64,000 nucleotides of DNA, taken from Natronohydrobacter thiooxidans. GTDB taxonomy: Bacteria > Pseudomonadota > Alphaproteobacteria > Rhodobacterales > Rhodobacteraceae. The notes below the pieces were generated by a model that saw only the letters and a list, made by a program, of their open reading frames with translations, did not search any database and was not told where the DNA came from. The stretch spans positions 1 through 64,000 of the forward strand of contig NZ_MJAP01000011.1 of NCBI RefSeq assembly GCF_001884735.1, in the 5' to 3' direction. This document shows, one piece after another, positions 43,954 through 52,956 of the stretch. Each line of letters starts with the position of its first letter. Position 1 is the first letter of the stretch. Made by a program: the position numbers and the translations under genes.

Positions 43954-44374
43954 CACCCCCTTTCTGCCATGCGGTACACCTGCGCAGATACCTTTTCGCG
44001 CTTACGGAGTCACCGACGTGGAGGGCGGACTGCGGATAGATGCATGTGCGGCAATCCGTTCGCGGCACGCGGTTGAAGCAGCCATTCCATCGTTGCCCCT
44101 CTAAATGCGAACTGCCGCACTGGTTCGCGGTGCAGAACCCTTCACCGACATTAGGACGGAGCGCAGCAGGACGATCCGCTTTGCTGGCACAGAATAAAAT
44201 GTCCGACCCAATCCCTCCATTCGGAAGTGGCTGAGAACTTCAAATTACCGGCTTTTCCTCGCTCAAGGCTTAGGCCTGCCGGATCGTCTCCGGCAGGCCA
44301 GCTCGGGATCAGTCGCCCCCGCTCCTGCGCTGGGCAGGGTTGGCGACGAGGCTCCGACGTGGAACGCAGCGCCG
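43954..44374. other. Intergenic region at the boundary of the HNH module
   Basis: 421 bases. No gene recognised. It contains a perfect 10-base hairpin at 44274-44298. Sequence character changes from the mixed codon use of the HNH module to the very GC-rich operon to the right. Confidence 0.4.
44274..44298. terminator. Perfect hairpin between convergent genes, possible terminator
   Basis: Arms GCCTGCCGGA (44274-44283) and TCCGGCAGGC (44289-44298) with a 5-base loop, between a plus-strand and a minus-strand operon. No T-run follows on either strand, so it may be a weak bidirectional terminator or an mRNA-end stabiliser. Confidence 0.45.
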
Positions 44375-44746
44375 TCAGAATTGTGGATCGAAGCCGCGCT
44401 CGATGCAGGCTTCGCGTGGGCGGTGGACGACGAGCGCCCGCTCCGAAAAGGTGCGAAACGGGATTGCCAGTCCGAAGAGATCGAAATGCATCATGCCCGA
44501 AGAGCAATCGACGGTGACGTCGATGACGTAGCCATCCCGGCGCATGCCGGTGTCGGTCGTCTCGACTTCGGACCAGTCGATCGGCGTTCCGGTGAAACCG
44601 GTGTAGGGCGCCTCGTAGCCGCCGCGCGTCTGATCGAAGCCGCGGATATCGGCGACCATGCCGGCGGCGAGCGCCGCGGCAGCGCCGAATCCAATGGCGA
44701 TCAGACCATTGCGGGCGGATGGGAGAATGGCAGCACTGTAGGTCAT
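44375..44746 (-). CDS. Membrane-anchored small protein of unknown function
   Basis: 123 residues with an N-terminal hydrophobic segment (GLIAIGFGAAAALAAGMVADI) that may be an anchor or signal, then a beta-rich part with two cysteines (DVTVDCSSGMMHFD; REACIERGFDPQF). AAGGA lies 6 bases before ATG 44746. It follows the nitroreductase-like gene by 32 bases and so belongs to the TetR-controlled operon. Family not recognised. Confidence 0.6.
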   Translation of the reverse strand: MTYSAAILPSARNGLIAIGFGAAAALAAGMVADIRGFDQTRGGYEAPYTGFTGTPIDWSEVETTDTGMRRDGYVIDVTVDCSSGMMHFDLFGLAIPFRTFSERALVVHRPREACIERGFDPQF

Positions 44747-44778
44747 GGTGGTTCCTTTCGGTTGGGAAAGCGGAGGGT

Positions 44779-45975
44779 TCAGACGGCGCGGGCGACCAGT
44801 TCGGTGCCGCGGCGGGGGCTTGGGCGTGGCGTTAGTTCGGCTGTGCCCATGCGGAAGGCGAAGGTCGGCCGCCATTCCTCGGTGCCGAGCAGTTCGGCCA
44901 AAGCATCGGCGGTTGCGGAAGGCAGACCCAACTCCGCCTCGCGATCGACGAGTTCCGGCAGCTGGTTGAGCGGCTGGGCGACGAGGCCGCGCGTGGTGGC
45001 GAGCAGATGCATGCGCTGCCAGGCGCGGCCGGCCTGCAGCGCTGTGGCCCGGTCGTAGAGGTCGCGAACCGCGACCAGGCCGAAGAGCGGCGCAGTGGGC
45101 AGATGCGTCTCGCGCGTCGCCCGCAGCCACTGCCGGTCGGCCTCCTCGTCGCTGGGCGGCGGCAGCATCTTCAGTGCCGCGGTCAGATGCGCGGGCAGGC
45201 CGAACCCGTCGATCGTCACCCCGTCGCGGTGGGTCTCGATGTCGCGGCGGTTGAAGCGGAACCAGGCGGCGCTTGCCGTCGCCATGGCGTGATCCGTGAT
45301 GATCCGTTCGGTCGCACCCACGGTCAGTTCAGCGAAGCGCGCCATCTGCTCGGGGGAGTCCAGCAGGAAGAGCCGCACGTCCGGACTCGCGCCAGTCTCG
45401 CGCAGCAACGCCCGCGTTTCTGCATCGACGGGCAGGTCAGGCACATAGGCGCCGCGGTGGGTATGGCGCCGACCTATCGCCTGGTGCAGCGTATCGCTGT
45501 CATGCGGAGCCGGTTCGAGAGTCAGATGCGCACACGGGCTCGTCCTGTCTCGCGGTCCGCCCAGTTCCAGCCGCGCAGGCGTCATTGTCAGCCGCGGCGT
45601 GTAGCCCTGCGCCCGAGCCTCGAGCATCATGTTCTCAAGCGCGCAACCCAGCGAGAGCGTCATCTCGCGGCGGTAGGGATCGAAGGCGCCGAGATGGCGG
45701 TCGTGATCGGCATGGAGCCGGATCCCGTTTGCGTCGAATTCGAACCGCCATGGTTGCGTATTGTGAGCGTTCGCGGCCAGGATGCCGGCGCGGACAATGG
45801 CGAGCGGCCCGGAATCAGCGCCGCTGCGCCATGCGTACCAAGGGGTGTAGGCAGAGGACGCGCCGTTACCCATCGCGCCGCTGGCATGGGCGTGCCAGAC
45901 GCCACCGCCAGCAGCAAGGACTGTGAGGCCGGTCAGCGCGCGCAGGGCGCCGCGTCGGTTGAGTCGGGAAGTCAT
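44779..45975 (-). CDS. Acg/nitroreductase-like FMN-binding oxidoreductase
   Basis: 398 residues. N-terminus SRLNRRGALRALTGLTVLAA is twin-arginine-like, implying export in folded form with cofactor. The body resembles the Acg family of nitroreductase-like proteins: GILAANAHNTQPWRFEF is the FMN-binding opening, followed by MTLSLGCALENMMLEARAQGY and a second half with AWQRMHLLATTRGLVAQPLNQ. Acg-type proteins bind FMN tightly and are thought to sequester it or reduce nitro compounds. It lies between the TetR regulator (47 bases upstream) and a small anchored protein, one operon. Confidence 0.75.
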   Translation of the reverse strand: MTSRLNRRGALRALTGLTVLAAGGGVWHAHASGAMGNGASSAYTPWYAWRSGADSGPLAIVRAGILAANAHNTQPWRFEFDANGIRLHADHDRHLGAFDPYRREMTLSLGCALENMMLEARAQGYTPRLTMTPARLELGGPRDRTSPCAHLTLEPAPHDSDTLHQAIGRRHTHRGAYVPDLPVDAETRALLRETGASPDVRLFLLDSPEQMARFAELTVGATERIITDHAMATASAAWFRFNRRDIETHRDGVTIDGFGLPAHLTAALKMLPPPSDEEADRQWLRATRETHLPTAPLFGLVAVRDLYDRATALQAGRAWQRMHLLATTRGLVAQPLNQLPELVDREAELGLPSATADALAELLGTEEWRPTFAFRMGTAELTPRPSPRRGTELVARAV

Positions 45976-46022
45976 GGTCAAGGTCTCCTTTATCGGTTGA
46001 CGGCGTTCAGGGCCGTCCGTGG

Positions 46023-46658
46023 TCAGGATCGCGAGAGGCTTCCCGCGATCATTTCGGCCGCGCAGTCGTTCAGATCGTGCCAGCCTTCGTCGCTCTGAAG
46101 GTCGATGCCGCCGAACCGGCGGATTCGCCGGCCGCGTGCTGCGAGATAGTTTGCCGCCCCGCCGAGCAGGGCGAGCATCGGCTGCAGGCGCGCCGCGAGT
46201 TCGCGCTGCGGAAGGTCGAACCGCACGGCGAGGCGGGTCATCAATTCGGCGCTGCGCGTCTCGCGCACCGTCTCAAGCGCCTCGGTCAACTCGTTGCGCT
46301 CCAACATTTCCCAGGTGATGACTTCGAGCGTCACCGGATGCGTGCGCAGGAAGGCCGCGTGGCGCTCGAATACAGTCGCCAGAGTCCGGGCCAGGGCGTC
46401 GGGCGAATCTGGTGCGGGTATCGGGTCGGCGAGAACGTCGTCGACCCGCCACCAGAAATCGCCCTGCTCGGCATAGGCGGCAAGCAGGCCGGAAAGACCA
46501 CCGAAATAGCGGTAGATCAGCGGCTTGGTGACCCCGGCGCTGCGGGCGATCGTGTTGATCCCGACGGCGCCGAAACCTTCCTCGAGGATGATCGCCTCGA
46601 CCGCGGCGATGAGGCTCGCCTCGGTTGCGTCACGGTCTCGGGCCTGATCGACGGGCAT
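46023..46658 (-). CDS. TetR-family transcriptional regulator
   Basis: 211 residues. HTH at about 15-60 (AVEAIILEEGFGAVGINTIARS; GVTKPLIYRYFGGLSGLLAAY). The C-terminal ligand domain is helical. It is first in the operon with the nitroreductase-like gene, and a perfect 40-base inverted repeat lies 12 bases upstream of its start, so it almost certainly represses its own operon until a ligand binds. Confidence 0.88.
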   Translation of the reverse strand: MPVDQARDRDATEASLIAAVEAIILEEGFGAVGINTIARSAGVTKPLIYRYFGGLSGLLAAYAEQGDFWWRVDDVLADPIPAPDSPDALARTLATVFERHAAFLRTHPVTLEVITWEMLERNELTEALETVRETRSAELMTRLAVRFDLPQRELAARLQPMLALLGGAANYLAARGRRIRRFGGIDLQSDEGWHDLNDCAAEMIAGSLSRS

Positions 46659-46669
46659 GCGAATCTCCT

Positions 46670-46709
46670 GTTACCTACCGGTAACATACATACGTTACCG
46701 GTAGGTAAC
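46670..46709. promoter_or_regulatory. TetR operator: perfect 16-base inverted repeat
   Basis: Arms GTTACCTACCGGTAAC (46670-46685) and GTTACCGGTAGGTAAC (46694-46709) with spacer ATACATAC. Each arm contains its own TTACCGGTAA-like palindrome, so it could hold two dimers. On the minus strand TTGACA (46716-46711) just upstream gives a -35 box whose -10 would lie inside the operator. Confidence 0.85.
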
Positions 46710-46824
46710 ATGTCAAGCACTCTGTTCATACTGCGTGAAAGATACCTCGCACCGTAGGACGGAGCGCGGTGGCCTGGAATGGCGCCGCGTTATTTCCATG
46801 CAACGGCGCAAGTCACAGATTGAA

Positions 46825-47873
46825 TCAAAGCTGCTCGCAAGCGTCTGATCGCGAACGCACGAAGATAACGCGAGGGTCGGCGAAGCGTGCTGGCTCGGTC
46901 AGGAAGGGCGCGTGGCCGGAGGTTTCAAGACCTCGTGTCGTTTGCCCTGCGGTGCGTCAACGCCCACAAACCACTCGGCGGCCAATTCAACCGGCGTGTT
47001 TAGAACCCGCGCGCCAGAGATGAGTAGCATCGGCACTGGCATCTCTGGCACCTCAGCCAGCAGGTCGCGCGAGCGGTAGTCGGGCCACATCGACCCGCTG
47101 CCCCGGATGGCCCCATCCAGCCAGCGCCAAAGGTCACCAAGGCTGTATTCCGGCGCGCGCGCAAGCATCAGCGCAAGCCGCCATGTCGGCACATTCATGC
47201 CACCGCTGTAGCGGTCAAGCCGCTGCATCATCGCCACATAGGCCGCGTGCTTCATCAACCCCTCGGGTGTCGCGCCCTCCAGCCAGCGCAGATCGGCTGA
47301 ATTGCCGTCAGCGCGGATCAGCGGTGCAAGGCGGTCCAGCGTCACCGCAACCCCGCGCGGGGTGCTGACCTGCTGGCCCACGCCGATATAGCCCGCGTAT
47401 TCCTCGGGCCAGCGCGCCACCAGCCGCGCGCCCAGCATCGTGCCCCAGGAATGGCCCAACACAAGTATGCGCTCGGTCCCAAGCCGCGCCTGCAAGTAAC
47501 GCGTGACCTCATGCGCGTCCTGCAGGAACTGCTCCAGCGTCATGGTGGCTGGGTCGAAGCCGCGCGGGTTTGACTTGCCCGCGCCGCGCTGGTCCCAATG
47601 GACAAGGACGAAATCGCGCTCCAGCGCGCGGGTGGTGGCATGCGGGAGTGGCATCTGCGCCGCCCCCGGCCCGCCATGCAGCCATAGGATAACAGGCGCG
47701 GTCCGGTCATGCCCGCGGATCAGCAGCCATTGGGTCATGCCGCCGATCGCGACCGGTTCCAGCGCCGCGATGGGATCGGGGCCCGTGAGGACGGGAGTGC
47801 GGCCCGGTAGTGCCTTCCACCCCAGCCCGAGACCGGCCGCAAGGAGGACAAGGAGCGCCGTGCGGCGGATCAT
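46825..47873 (-). pseudogene. Alpha/beta hydrolase (proline iminopeptidase-like), frameshifted
   Basis: The open part (46899-47873, 324 residues) has a signal anchor and an alpha/beta-hydrolase fold: oxyanion HGGPG, nucleophile in LVLGHSWGTMLG. The expected Asp position reads ISGARVLNTPVELA, with valine where aspartate is usual. The frame ends KPPATRPS. One base out of frame, from about 46921 down to a stop at 46825, the missing end continues as GHAPFLTEPARFAD, which supplies the catalytic histidine. A one-base deletion near 46917-46925 explains this. With Asp and His both lost it is probably inactive; a sequencing error could explain the shift but not the Asp change. Last in a minus-strand operon, overlapping the upstream gene by 4 bases. 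Confidence 0.75.
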
Positions 47874-48670
47874 TCGGGCGCCTCCGAAATCTCCAGTCCG
47901 CGCCAGAAGGGCCAGATCAGCGCGGCCGGGCCGAAGCCCATCAGCGCGTAAAGCGCCAGATCGAAGGCCAGAAACGGCCCGTCGAAAAAGGCCCAAGTGT
48001 AGAATGTGCCCAGAAATACGGACACGCCCAGCACCGCCACCTTCATCAGCATTGGGATCGCCATCAGGTCGCCCACGGGAGTGCCACGCCACAGAAGCCA
48101 GGCGGTCAGCCCGGTCAGCGGCAGCGCAAAGGCCAGATCGAGCACGAAGATCGTCTGCCCCGGCAAGGGCTGGCGCGCAGCCATGGCGGGTAGAAGCTGC
48201 GACAGCCAGAGCGCCGTGAACAGCGCCACCAGCAACCCGAACAGTCCAGCGACAATGCGGCGCGGGGGCGGACGGTGCGCGCTGACAAGCCGCCCGGGTT
48301 CGACCGCGCGCACGAAAAGGACCGCGGCCAGAACGCTCGCGGCCAGCACCGCGAGATAGAGCGGATAGGCCGGGTTCATCACCCGGTCGAAGCTGTAAAG
48401 CCCGTAAGCATAGATCTGATAGCCGATCAGCCCCGCCCAGATCAGCCAGCCCTTGGCCCAGCCCTGCCGCAGCCGGGCGTTCACCGCCAGCAGCGCCAGC
48501 GCGGCGGGGGCCGAGATCGTGTCCTGGCTCCAGGCGCCGGGGCGGAGGTGGTCGGGGACGGCGGCGTAGGGGTCGGCAAGTATCAGAGCCGCGGCGACGG
48601 CGGCCAGTGTCAGCACGGCGGCCACATCGGAGAGGCGGAGCAGTCCGGGCGCGGCGGCGGGGGCGATCAT
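47870..48670 (-). CDS. Multi-pass membrane protein of unknown function
   Basis: 266 residues with about seven hydrophobic segments (VAAVLTLAAVAAALILA, LYLAVLAASVLAAVLFV, VAGLFGLLVALFTALWLSQLL, LMKVAVLGVSVFLGTFYTW and others). No transporter motif recognised. It starts one base after the next upstream gene and overlaps the frameshifted hydrolase, so it is part of a tight four-gene run. Confidence 0.65.
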   Translation of the reverse strand: MIAPAAAPGLLRLSDVAAVLTLAAVAAALILADPYAAVPDHLRPGAWSQDTISAPAALALLAVNARLRQGWAKGWLIWAGLIGYQIYAYGLYSFDRVMNPAYPLYLAVLAASVLAAVLFVRAVEPGRLVSAHRPPPRRIVAGLFGLLVALFTALWLSQLLPAMAARQPLPGQTIFVLDLAFALPLTGLTAWLLWRGTPVGDLMAIPMLMKVAVLGVSVFLGTFYTWAFFDGPFLAFDLALYALMGFGPAALIWPFWRGLEISEAPE

Positions 48671-48671
48671 C

Positions 48672-49523
48672 TCAGAACTCGGCGCGGATGATGGTGGCGA
48701 GGAAGAAGGGCGCATAGTCCGGCGTGCCGTACATGTTGCCAAGCTCGACCCTTGACGGGACCAGAAAGCCCTGATGCCGCACCATCTCCAGCATCCGCCC
48801 GCCGAAGGGTTGCAGGCGGTGGACACGCTCGGGGTTGGCATCGGTCCAGCGCAAGGACCAGACCTCGACCGGGTTGCCTTCGGCATCGAGCGTGATCTGC
48901 ATCGGCTCAATACCTTGCGTGTGGGTAAAGCGGATCTCAGCGCTGTCGGGGCCGGTCTGCACCCATTCCGCGCCAAACTGCGGCAGCAGGCTCGCAGGTG
49001 CCCAGATCGCCTCTAGCATCACGCGGGTGGCGGCGGCGCGGGCGTGGTCATCGGTGCCGCCGATGCGCGCCAGCGGGATCAGGCCGTGCAGCCAGAACTT
49101 GGTCCAGCTTTCCTCGGCCCCGCTTGCTTTGTGATAGCCATCCGAGCCGCCAAAGCGCATCAGCCCCGCGCCGATATCGGCCTGCCAGACGAAGCCCTGC
49201 GCGGGCGGCGCGAGGATCTGGCGCGCGGTCATCTGCATCGCGTTGCCGTTCATGATGAAGCTGCCCTCCATCTGAAGCCGGACAATGCGGTGCGGGGGCG
49301 TGCCGGGCTCGATGGCGCGGGCGAAGTAGCGCTGCGCCACCTCGGGCAGGTCTGCGACCATCGCAGGATCGTAGCGCAGCGGGTCAGCCTCGCGCGCACC
49401 CTCCAGCGCCTCCCAGACCCGCGCGGCCTGCGCCTTGTCACGGGAATGAACCCAGATGCTGAGTGCGGCGGCAGCGATAAGAAAGCCTGCGAGGGCGAGA
49501 AGGGTGATCTTGAGGATCGTCAT
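48672..49523 (-). CDS. DUF6544-like membrane-anchored protein
   Basis: 283 residues: N-terminal membrane anchor (LKITLLALAGFLIAAAALSIWV), then a beta-rich domain with LPEVAQRYFARAIEPGTPPH, VRLQMEGSFIMNG, FVWQADIGAGLMRF and a C-terminal GRMLEMVRHQGFLVPSRVELG. This resembles the DUF6544 group, whose role is unknown. GGAG lies 9 bases before ATG 49523. It belongs to the hydrolase/membrane-protein run; a lipid- or envelope-related function is possible but not shown. Confidence 0.6.
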   Translation of the reverse strand: MTILKITLLALAGFLIAAAALSIWVHSRDKAQAARVWEALEGAREADPLRYDPAMVADLPEVAQRYFARAIEPGTPPHRIVRLQMEGSFIMNGNAMQMTARQILAPPAQGFVWQADIGAGLMRFGGSDGYHKASGAEESWTKFWLHGLIPLARIGGTDDHARAAATRVMLEAIWAPASLLPQFGAEWVQTGPDSAEIRFTHTQGIEPMQITLDAEGNPVEVWSLRWTDANPERVHRLQPFGGRMLEMVRHQGFLVPSRVELGNMYGTPDYAPFFLATIIRAEF

Positions 49524-49546
49524 GGGGCAAGCTCCTGAAATAGGTA

Positions 49547-50512
49547 TCACTCTGCCAATGCAGGGACATGGGTGGCAAGGAAGGCGGCGATCCGCTGGCG
49601 AACCGCATCGTGATTGCCCAGCAGCAGGTGCCCGCCGGTCTCAAGGATCAGCACCTCGGCGCCGGGAATCCCCTCCGTCGTGAACTGTGCGGTTGCGACG
49701 GGGGTCAGGCGGTCGTCGGCGGCGTGGACGATGAGCACGGGCGCGCGGATCGCGCTCGGGTCGATGGGATCGGCAGGATCGATGGCCGCGCCCTCGTTCG
49801 CCAGCCCCGCGCGGCGCTGGGTGACTGGCAGGAAGGCCGCGATCATCGCATCAAGGAAGGCGGCCTCGGTGGCGGTCATATGCGCGGTCAGCTCGGGCCT
49901 TGCATCGAAGACCGGGGCAAGCGCCCGGGGCGAGAGGCGGAGGATGGCCCAGAGCGGCAGGTCGGTGGCAAAGAGCGCGTCATAAAGCCAGATCGGGATC
50001 GGCAGCTCCTGTTCCTCGGCCGAGAGCGGGGCGTAAGGGGCCAGCGACAACAGGACCAGCGCCTGCGTCCGCTCCGGATGGCGCAGCGCAAATTGCAGCG
50101 CCGGGGGAACGCCGCCCGACATGGCGGCGACGGTCACCCGGTCCAGCCCCAGCGCGTCCAGCATCTCGGCCAAGGCAACGGCCTGCGCGGCGGTCGAGGG
50201 ATCGGCGGGCAGGCCTGACCCGGGATAGCCGAAGCGCGAGGGAGCAATCCAGCGCGTGCCCTCGGGCAGGAAGGCCTGCGCCATGAGCGCCCCCTGATCG
50301 TGCCCGCCGCCCGCGCCATGGATCACCAGCACCGGCGCGCCCTGCCCGCCTGTCGCATAGGCGACCGGTCCGAACGAGGTCTGGATCACCCGCGCGCTGG
50401 CCGCCAATTGTGCCTCGATGGCGCGCATGTCGCGCTGCCAAACCAGCCCGACAACGACCATGGCGCAGCAGGTTGCGATCAGCAGCAGCCAGCGCAGACG
50501 CAGCCCCCGCAT
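49547..50512 (-). CDS. Alpha/beta hydrolase, membrane-anchored
   Basis: 321 residues. N-terminal anchor or signal (LRWLLLIATCCAMVVVGLV). Alpha/beta-hydrolase core: HGAGGGHDQG oxyanion region, serine in VTVAAMSGGVPPAL, aspartate in VLIVHAADDRLTP, histidine in ILETGGHLLLGNH. All three catalytic residues are present, unlike the frameshifted paralogue downstream. Substrate unknown. It starts four bases after a short signal-peptide-like frame. Confidence 0.78.
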   Translation of the reverse strand: MRGLRLRWLLLIATCCAMVVVGLVWQRDMRAIEAQLAASARVIQTSFGPVAYATGGQGAPVLVIHGAGGGHDQGALMAQAFLPEGTRWIAPSRFGYPGSGLPADPSTAAQAVALAEMLDALGLDRVTVAAMSGGVPPALQFALRHPERTQALVLLSLAPYAPLSAEEQELPIPIWLYDALFATDLPLWAILRLSPRALAPVFDARPELTAHMTATEAAFLDAMIAAFLPVTQRRAGLANEGAAIDPADPIDPSAIRAPVLIVHAADDRLTPVATAQFTTEGIPGAEVLILETGGHLLLGNHDAVRQRIAAFLATHVPALAE

Positions 50513-50515
50513 GGC

Positions 50516-50656
50516 TCAGCTCATCCCGCCGAAGGCCAGCGCGTCGAAGTGTGCGGCAAGAGCGTCGCGCGTGGACGTGTCTGCCATGGCGGGAAACAGG
50601 CAGAGCCACAAACTCGGCAAAACGCCGCAAAGCGCGGCAAAGGGTCGGGTCAACAT
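50516..50656 (-). pseudogene. Short signal-peptide frame, probable truncated gene remnant
   Basis: 46 residues: signal peptide (PFAALCGVLPSLWLCLFPAMA), then DTSTRDALAAHFDALAFGGMS and a stop. The last part resembles the first helix of beta-lactamase-type serine hydrolases, which normally continue directly into the fold. It has a weak AGG ribosome site and ends 3 bases before the next gene. It could be a decayed gene or merely a coupling leader. Confidence 0.3.
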
Positions 50657-51094
50657 CGCTATACCTGTCAGGTCGGCCGCGTTATCGCGCATTTTCGACA
50701 CGCCCTATCACATCAAGCGCATCCCCGGCATGACGCAGGTCAAGGCATCGGATCGCGCGGTCCTTTCGGTTGGACCTTCCGAGCGAGAAGGTGATGCGAC
50801 AATCCTGCAGCAAAGCAGTCAAGGTGATTGTCTATCCTTACGGTGGCAAGACGCCCGCGATGTGGGGGAACAAGATCAAGAAACCCGCAACCCGTTTTGA
50901 GAACCTTCAAGTCATGAATTTTTCCGCCAGCGACACAGGCGAGGTCGCAAAGCTGGCAACCCCACCCTGAAACTCCGGGGCAACATTCAGGACGGCGAAG
51001 TGATGGTCATCGTCGGCGGCAGCGTCCTATGCGTTACTCCATCGGCGTGGAAAATTGCGGCGCAACGCTGGATCCCGCCACACAAATCGAAGAC
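50657..51094. other. Non-coding stretch, no gene recognised
   Basis: 438 bases upstream of the hydrolase run and downstream of an MFS gene. Several short frames on the plus strand (for example 50770-50970) look like pieces of decayed protein sequence but none can be named. Probably a rearrangement junction. Confidence 0.35.
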
Positions 51095-52231
51095 CTAACC
51101 GCGCCCAGCCGTTCGATAGACAAATCCAGCGGCGATTACTCCAAACATACAGATCGCAATCGACAGCCCGGCCAGCCCCCAAAGGCTGCCCGCCACAAAC
51201 GCAAACAGCGGTGTACCGCTGAAGGTGCCGATATTGCCCAGTTGCGCCATGGCGCCGTTGGCCAGGGCCTGGTCGCGGGGGGCGTCGTTCAGCATAGGAA
51301 CAGCCGCAAAATTGCCACCCGCTACAACCCCCGTGGCTAGAAAAGCGAGCACCGCAATGGCAGGAAGGCCGCTTATTGCCATTGTCGCAAAGAGCAGTGC
51401 CGAGATACCAAACCCCCAGACCACAATGCGGGGTGCCGCTACCCGGCGTGACAGAAATCCCGCAGCAAAGGTGCCCAGAAGATTTGCGACTGGCAGCACC
51501 AAGAAGAGCCACATGGCCCCCATTGCGGCAGGCAGGAATGCCACAAGCGCTATGAAGAGCGCCGTATATGTACCATGACCCAGTCCGGCCGCAGCCAGTC
51601 GCGGGTTGGTGTAAATGCGGCGGTGGACCTCGACCGGGTTAGGAACCGAATCGCGTACACCCATGATGCCGCGTGGCAAGACCCACCAAAGCAAGGGAAA
51701 CACCGCAACCAACAAAAGACCATGGCCGACAAACACCGCCCGCAGACCACCCCAAGCCTCAACTGGCGGTACGATTACTGCCATCAGCGCATAACCGACC
51801 CCGAAAAACGTGCCCCAAAGGCCCATGACCACGCTTTTGTCTGCTGCGCGCGCACGTGAGGCCATCAAGGTTGGCAAGGCGACAACAAAGAGCAGATGCC
51901 CGACCCCTTCGGCGATACGCAAGATCATATAGGCCCGGAACGGCAGTTCCAGCCCTTGGGCCAGTGCCAGCACTGCCGAGAGGCCACAAGCCCAGAGCAC
52001 TGAATGACGCAGCCCGAACCGTGCCACCACGAACCCCGCCATCGCCCCGCCCAAAATGCCAATCAATGCCACACCAGAGACCGCATAGGCGACCGGTGAG
52101 CCGGGATAGAGCGTTTGCAAGCTGTCCAGCGTCAGAGTCACTTTCGCAAATTGCCATGCGACCAGCAGGCCTGTTGTCCAGAGCAGGAGGATCAATGGCC
52201 AGTCGGTGCGGTCAGTGGGAAAAGTAATCAT
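51095..52231 (-). CDS. MFS transporter
   Basis: 378 residues, about 12 membrane segments in two halves (LILLLWTTGLLVAWQFAKV; ALIGILGGAMAGFVVARFG; LFIALVAFLPAAMGAMWLFL). The loop between segments 2 and 3 (VVARFGLRHS) is a degenerate MFS motif A. Likely an efflux carrier, substrate unknown. It follows the LysE-type gene by 20 bases on the same strand, so it may end the GNAT-tetA-lysE run. Confidence 0.8.
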   Translation of the reverse strand: MITFPTDRTDWPLILLLWTTGLLVAWQFAKVTLTLDSLQTLYPGSPVAYAVSGVALIGILGGAMAGFVVARFGLRHSVLWACGLSAVLALAQGLELPFRAYMILRIAEGVGHLLFVVALPTLMASRARAADKSVVMGLWGTFFGVGYALMAVIVPPVEAWGGLRAVFVGHGLLLVAVFPLLWWVLPRGIMGVRDSVPNPVEVHRRIYTNPRLAAAGLGHGTYTALFIALVAFLPAAMGAMWLFLVLPVANLLGTFAAGFLSRRVAAPRIVVWGFGISALLFATMAISGLPAIAVLAFLATGVVAGGNFAAVPMLNDAPRDQALANGAMAQLGNIGTFSGTPLFAFVAGSLWGLAGLSIAICMFGVIAAGFVYRTAGRG

Positions 52232-52251
52232 GTGGAAGTCCTACCTCTGCG

Positions 52252-52842
52252 CTAACTGAGCAGCATCCACACCGCAACCGCAGCCAGCATCAAACCAAAG
52301 CCGATATTCATCGGTCGCGCCGCAGCATCGGATCGAAAGCGGCGCATCAGAGCATCCCCCATCACCGTCCACAGCGTGAAGGCGACGAGGTTGTTGATTG
52401 TGAAGATTGCAGTGATCCAGAGCACGCGTGCTGGATCCGATCCTACGGCGAGGAACTGGGTGAACATCAGCGCGATGATCAGGTAGGCCTTGGGGTTGAG
52501 AACCAGAAGAACGGCCCCGTCCAGCGCCGAGGCGGGGCGCGCTTCAACGCCCTCAATCACGGCACCGGCGCGCGTCAGAACATAGGCGAGCCACAGCACA
52601 TAGGCAGCCCCACCATAGCGCAGAATGTCGAACACAAGCGGGTTCCAGCCTGCCACGACCGAAAACCCGAGCCCGACCGCTGCGGTGACGCCAAAGGTCG
52701 CAAGGTGATAGCCTGCCGAGGCAGGGATCGAGGCGCGCAATCCGAACCGTCCCCCAATGGCGGCAAAGACCATATTCCCGGGACCCGGGCTGTAGGCAAG
52801 CGGCAGAAGGAAAAGGAGCAGCGCGACGGTTAACTCAAGCAT
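52252..52842 (-). CDS. LysE-family amino-acid/metabolite exporter
   Basis: 196 residues with about six membrane segments and the LysE/RhtB pattern (LLPLAYSPGPGNMVFAAIGGRFG; LVLNPKAYLIIALMFTQFL). ATG 52842 has GGAG 9 bases upstream and is preferred over ATG 52857. LysE proteins export amino acids or related metabolites. It is placed among drug-efflux genes. Confidence 0.83.
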   Translation of the reverse strand: MLELTVALLLFLLPLAYSPGPGNMVFAAIGGRFGLRASIPASAGYHLATFGVTAAVGLGFSVVAGWNPLVFDILRYGGAAYVLWLAYVLTRAGAVIEGVEARPASALDGAVLLVLNPKAYLIIALMFTQFLAVGSDPARVLWITAIFTINNLVAFTLWTVMGDALMRRFRSDAAARPMNIGFGLMLAAVAVWMLLS

Positions 52843-52956
52843 TGAAAGTGTCTCCATGGGTTGGACAAGCACATAGGCAGGCTGTTGCACGACGCGCGAC
52901 CCGGATCTTGCGCATTGGAGCGCGAGAGGCAAAGGCTTCTGCGCGCCGTTTCTCGC

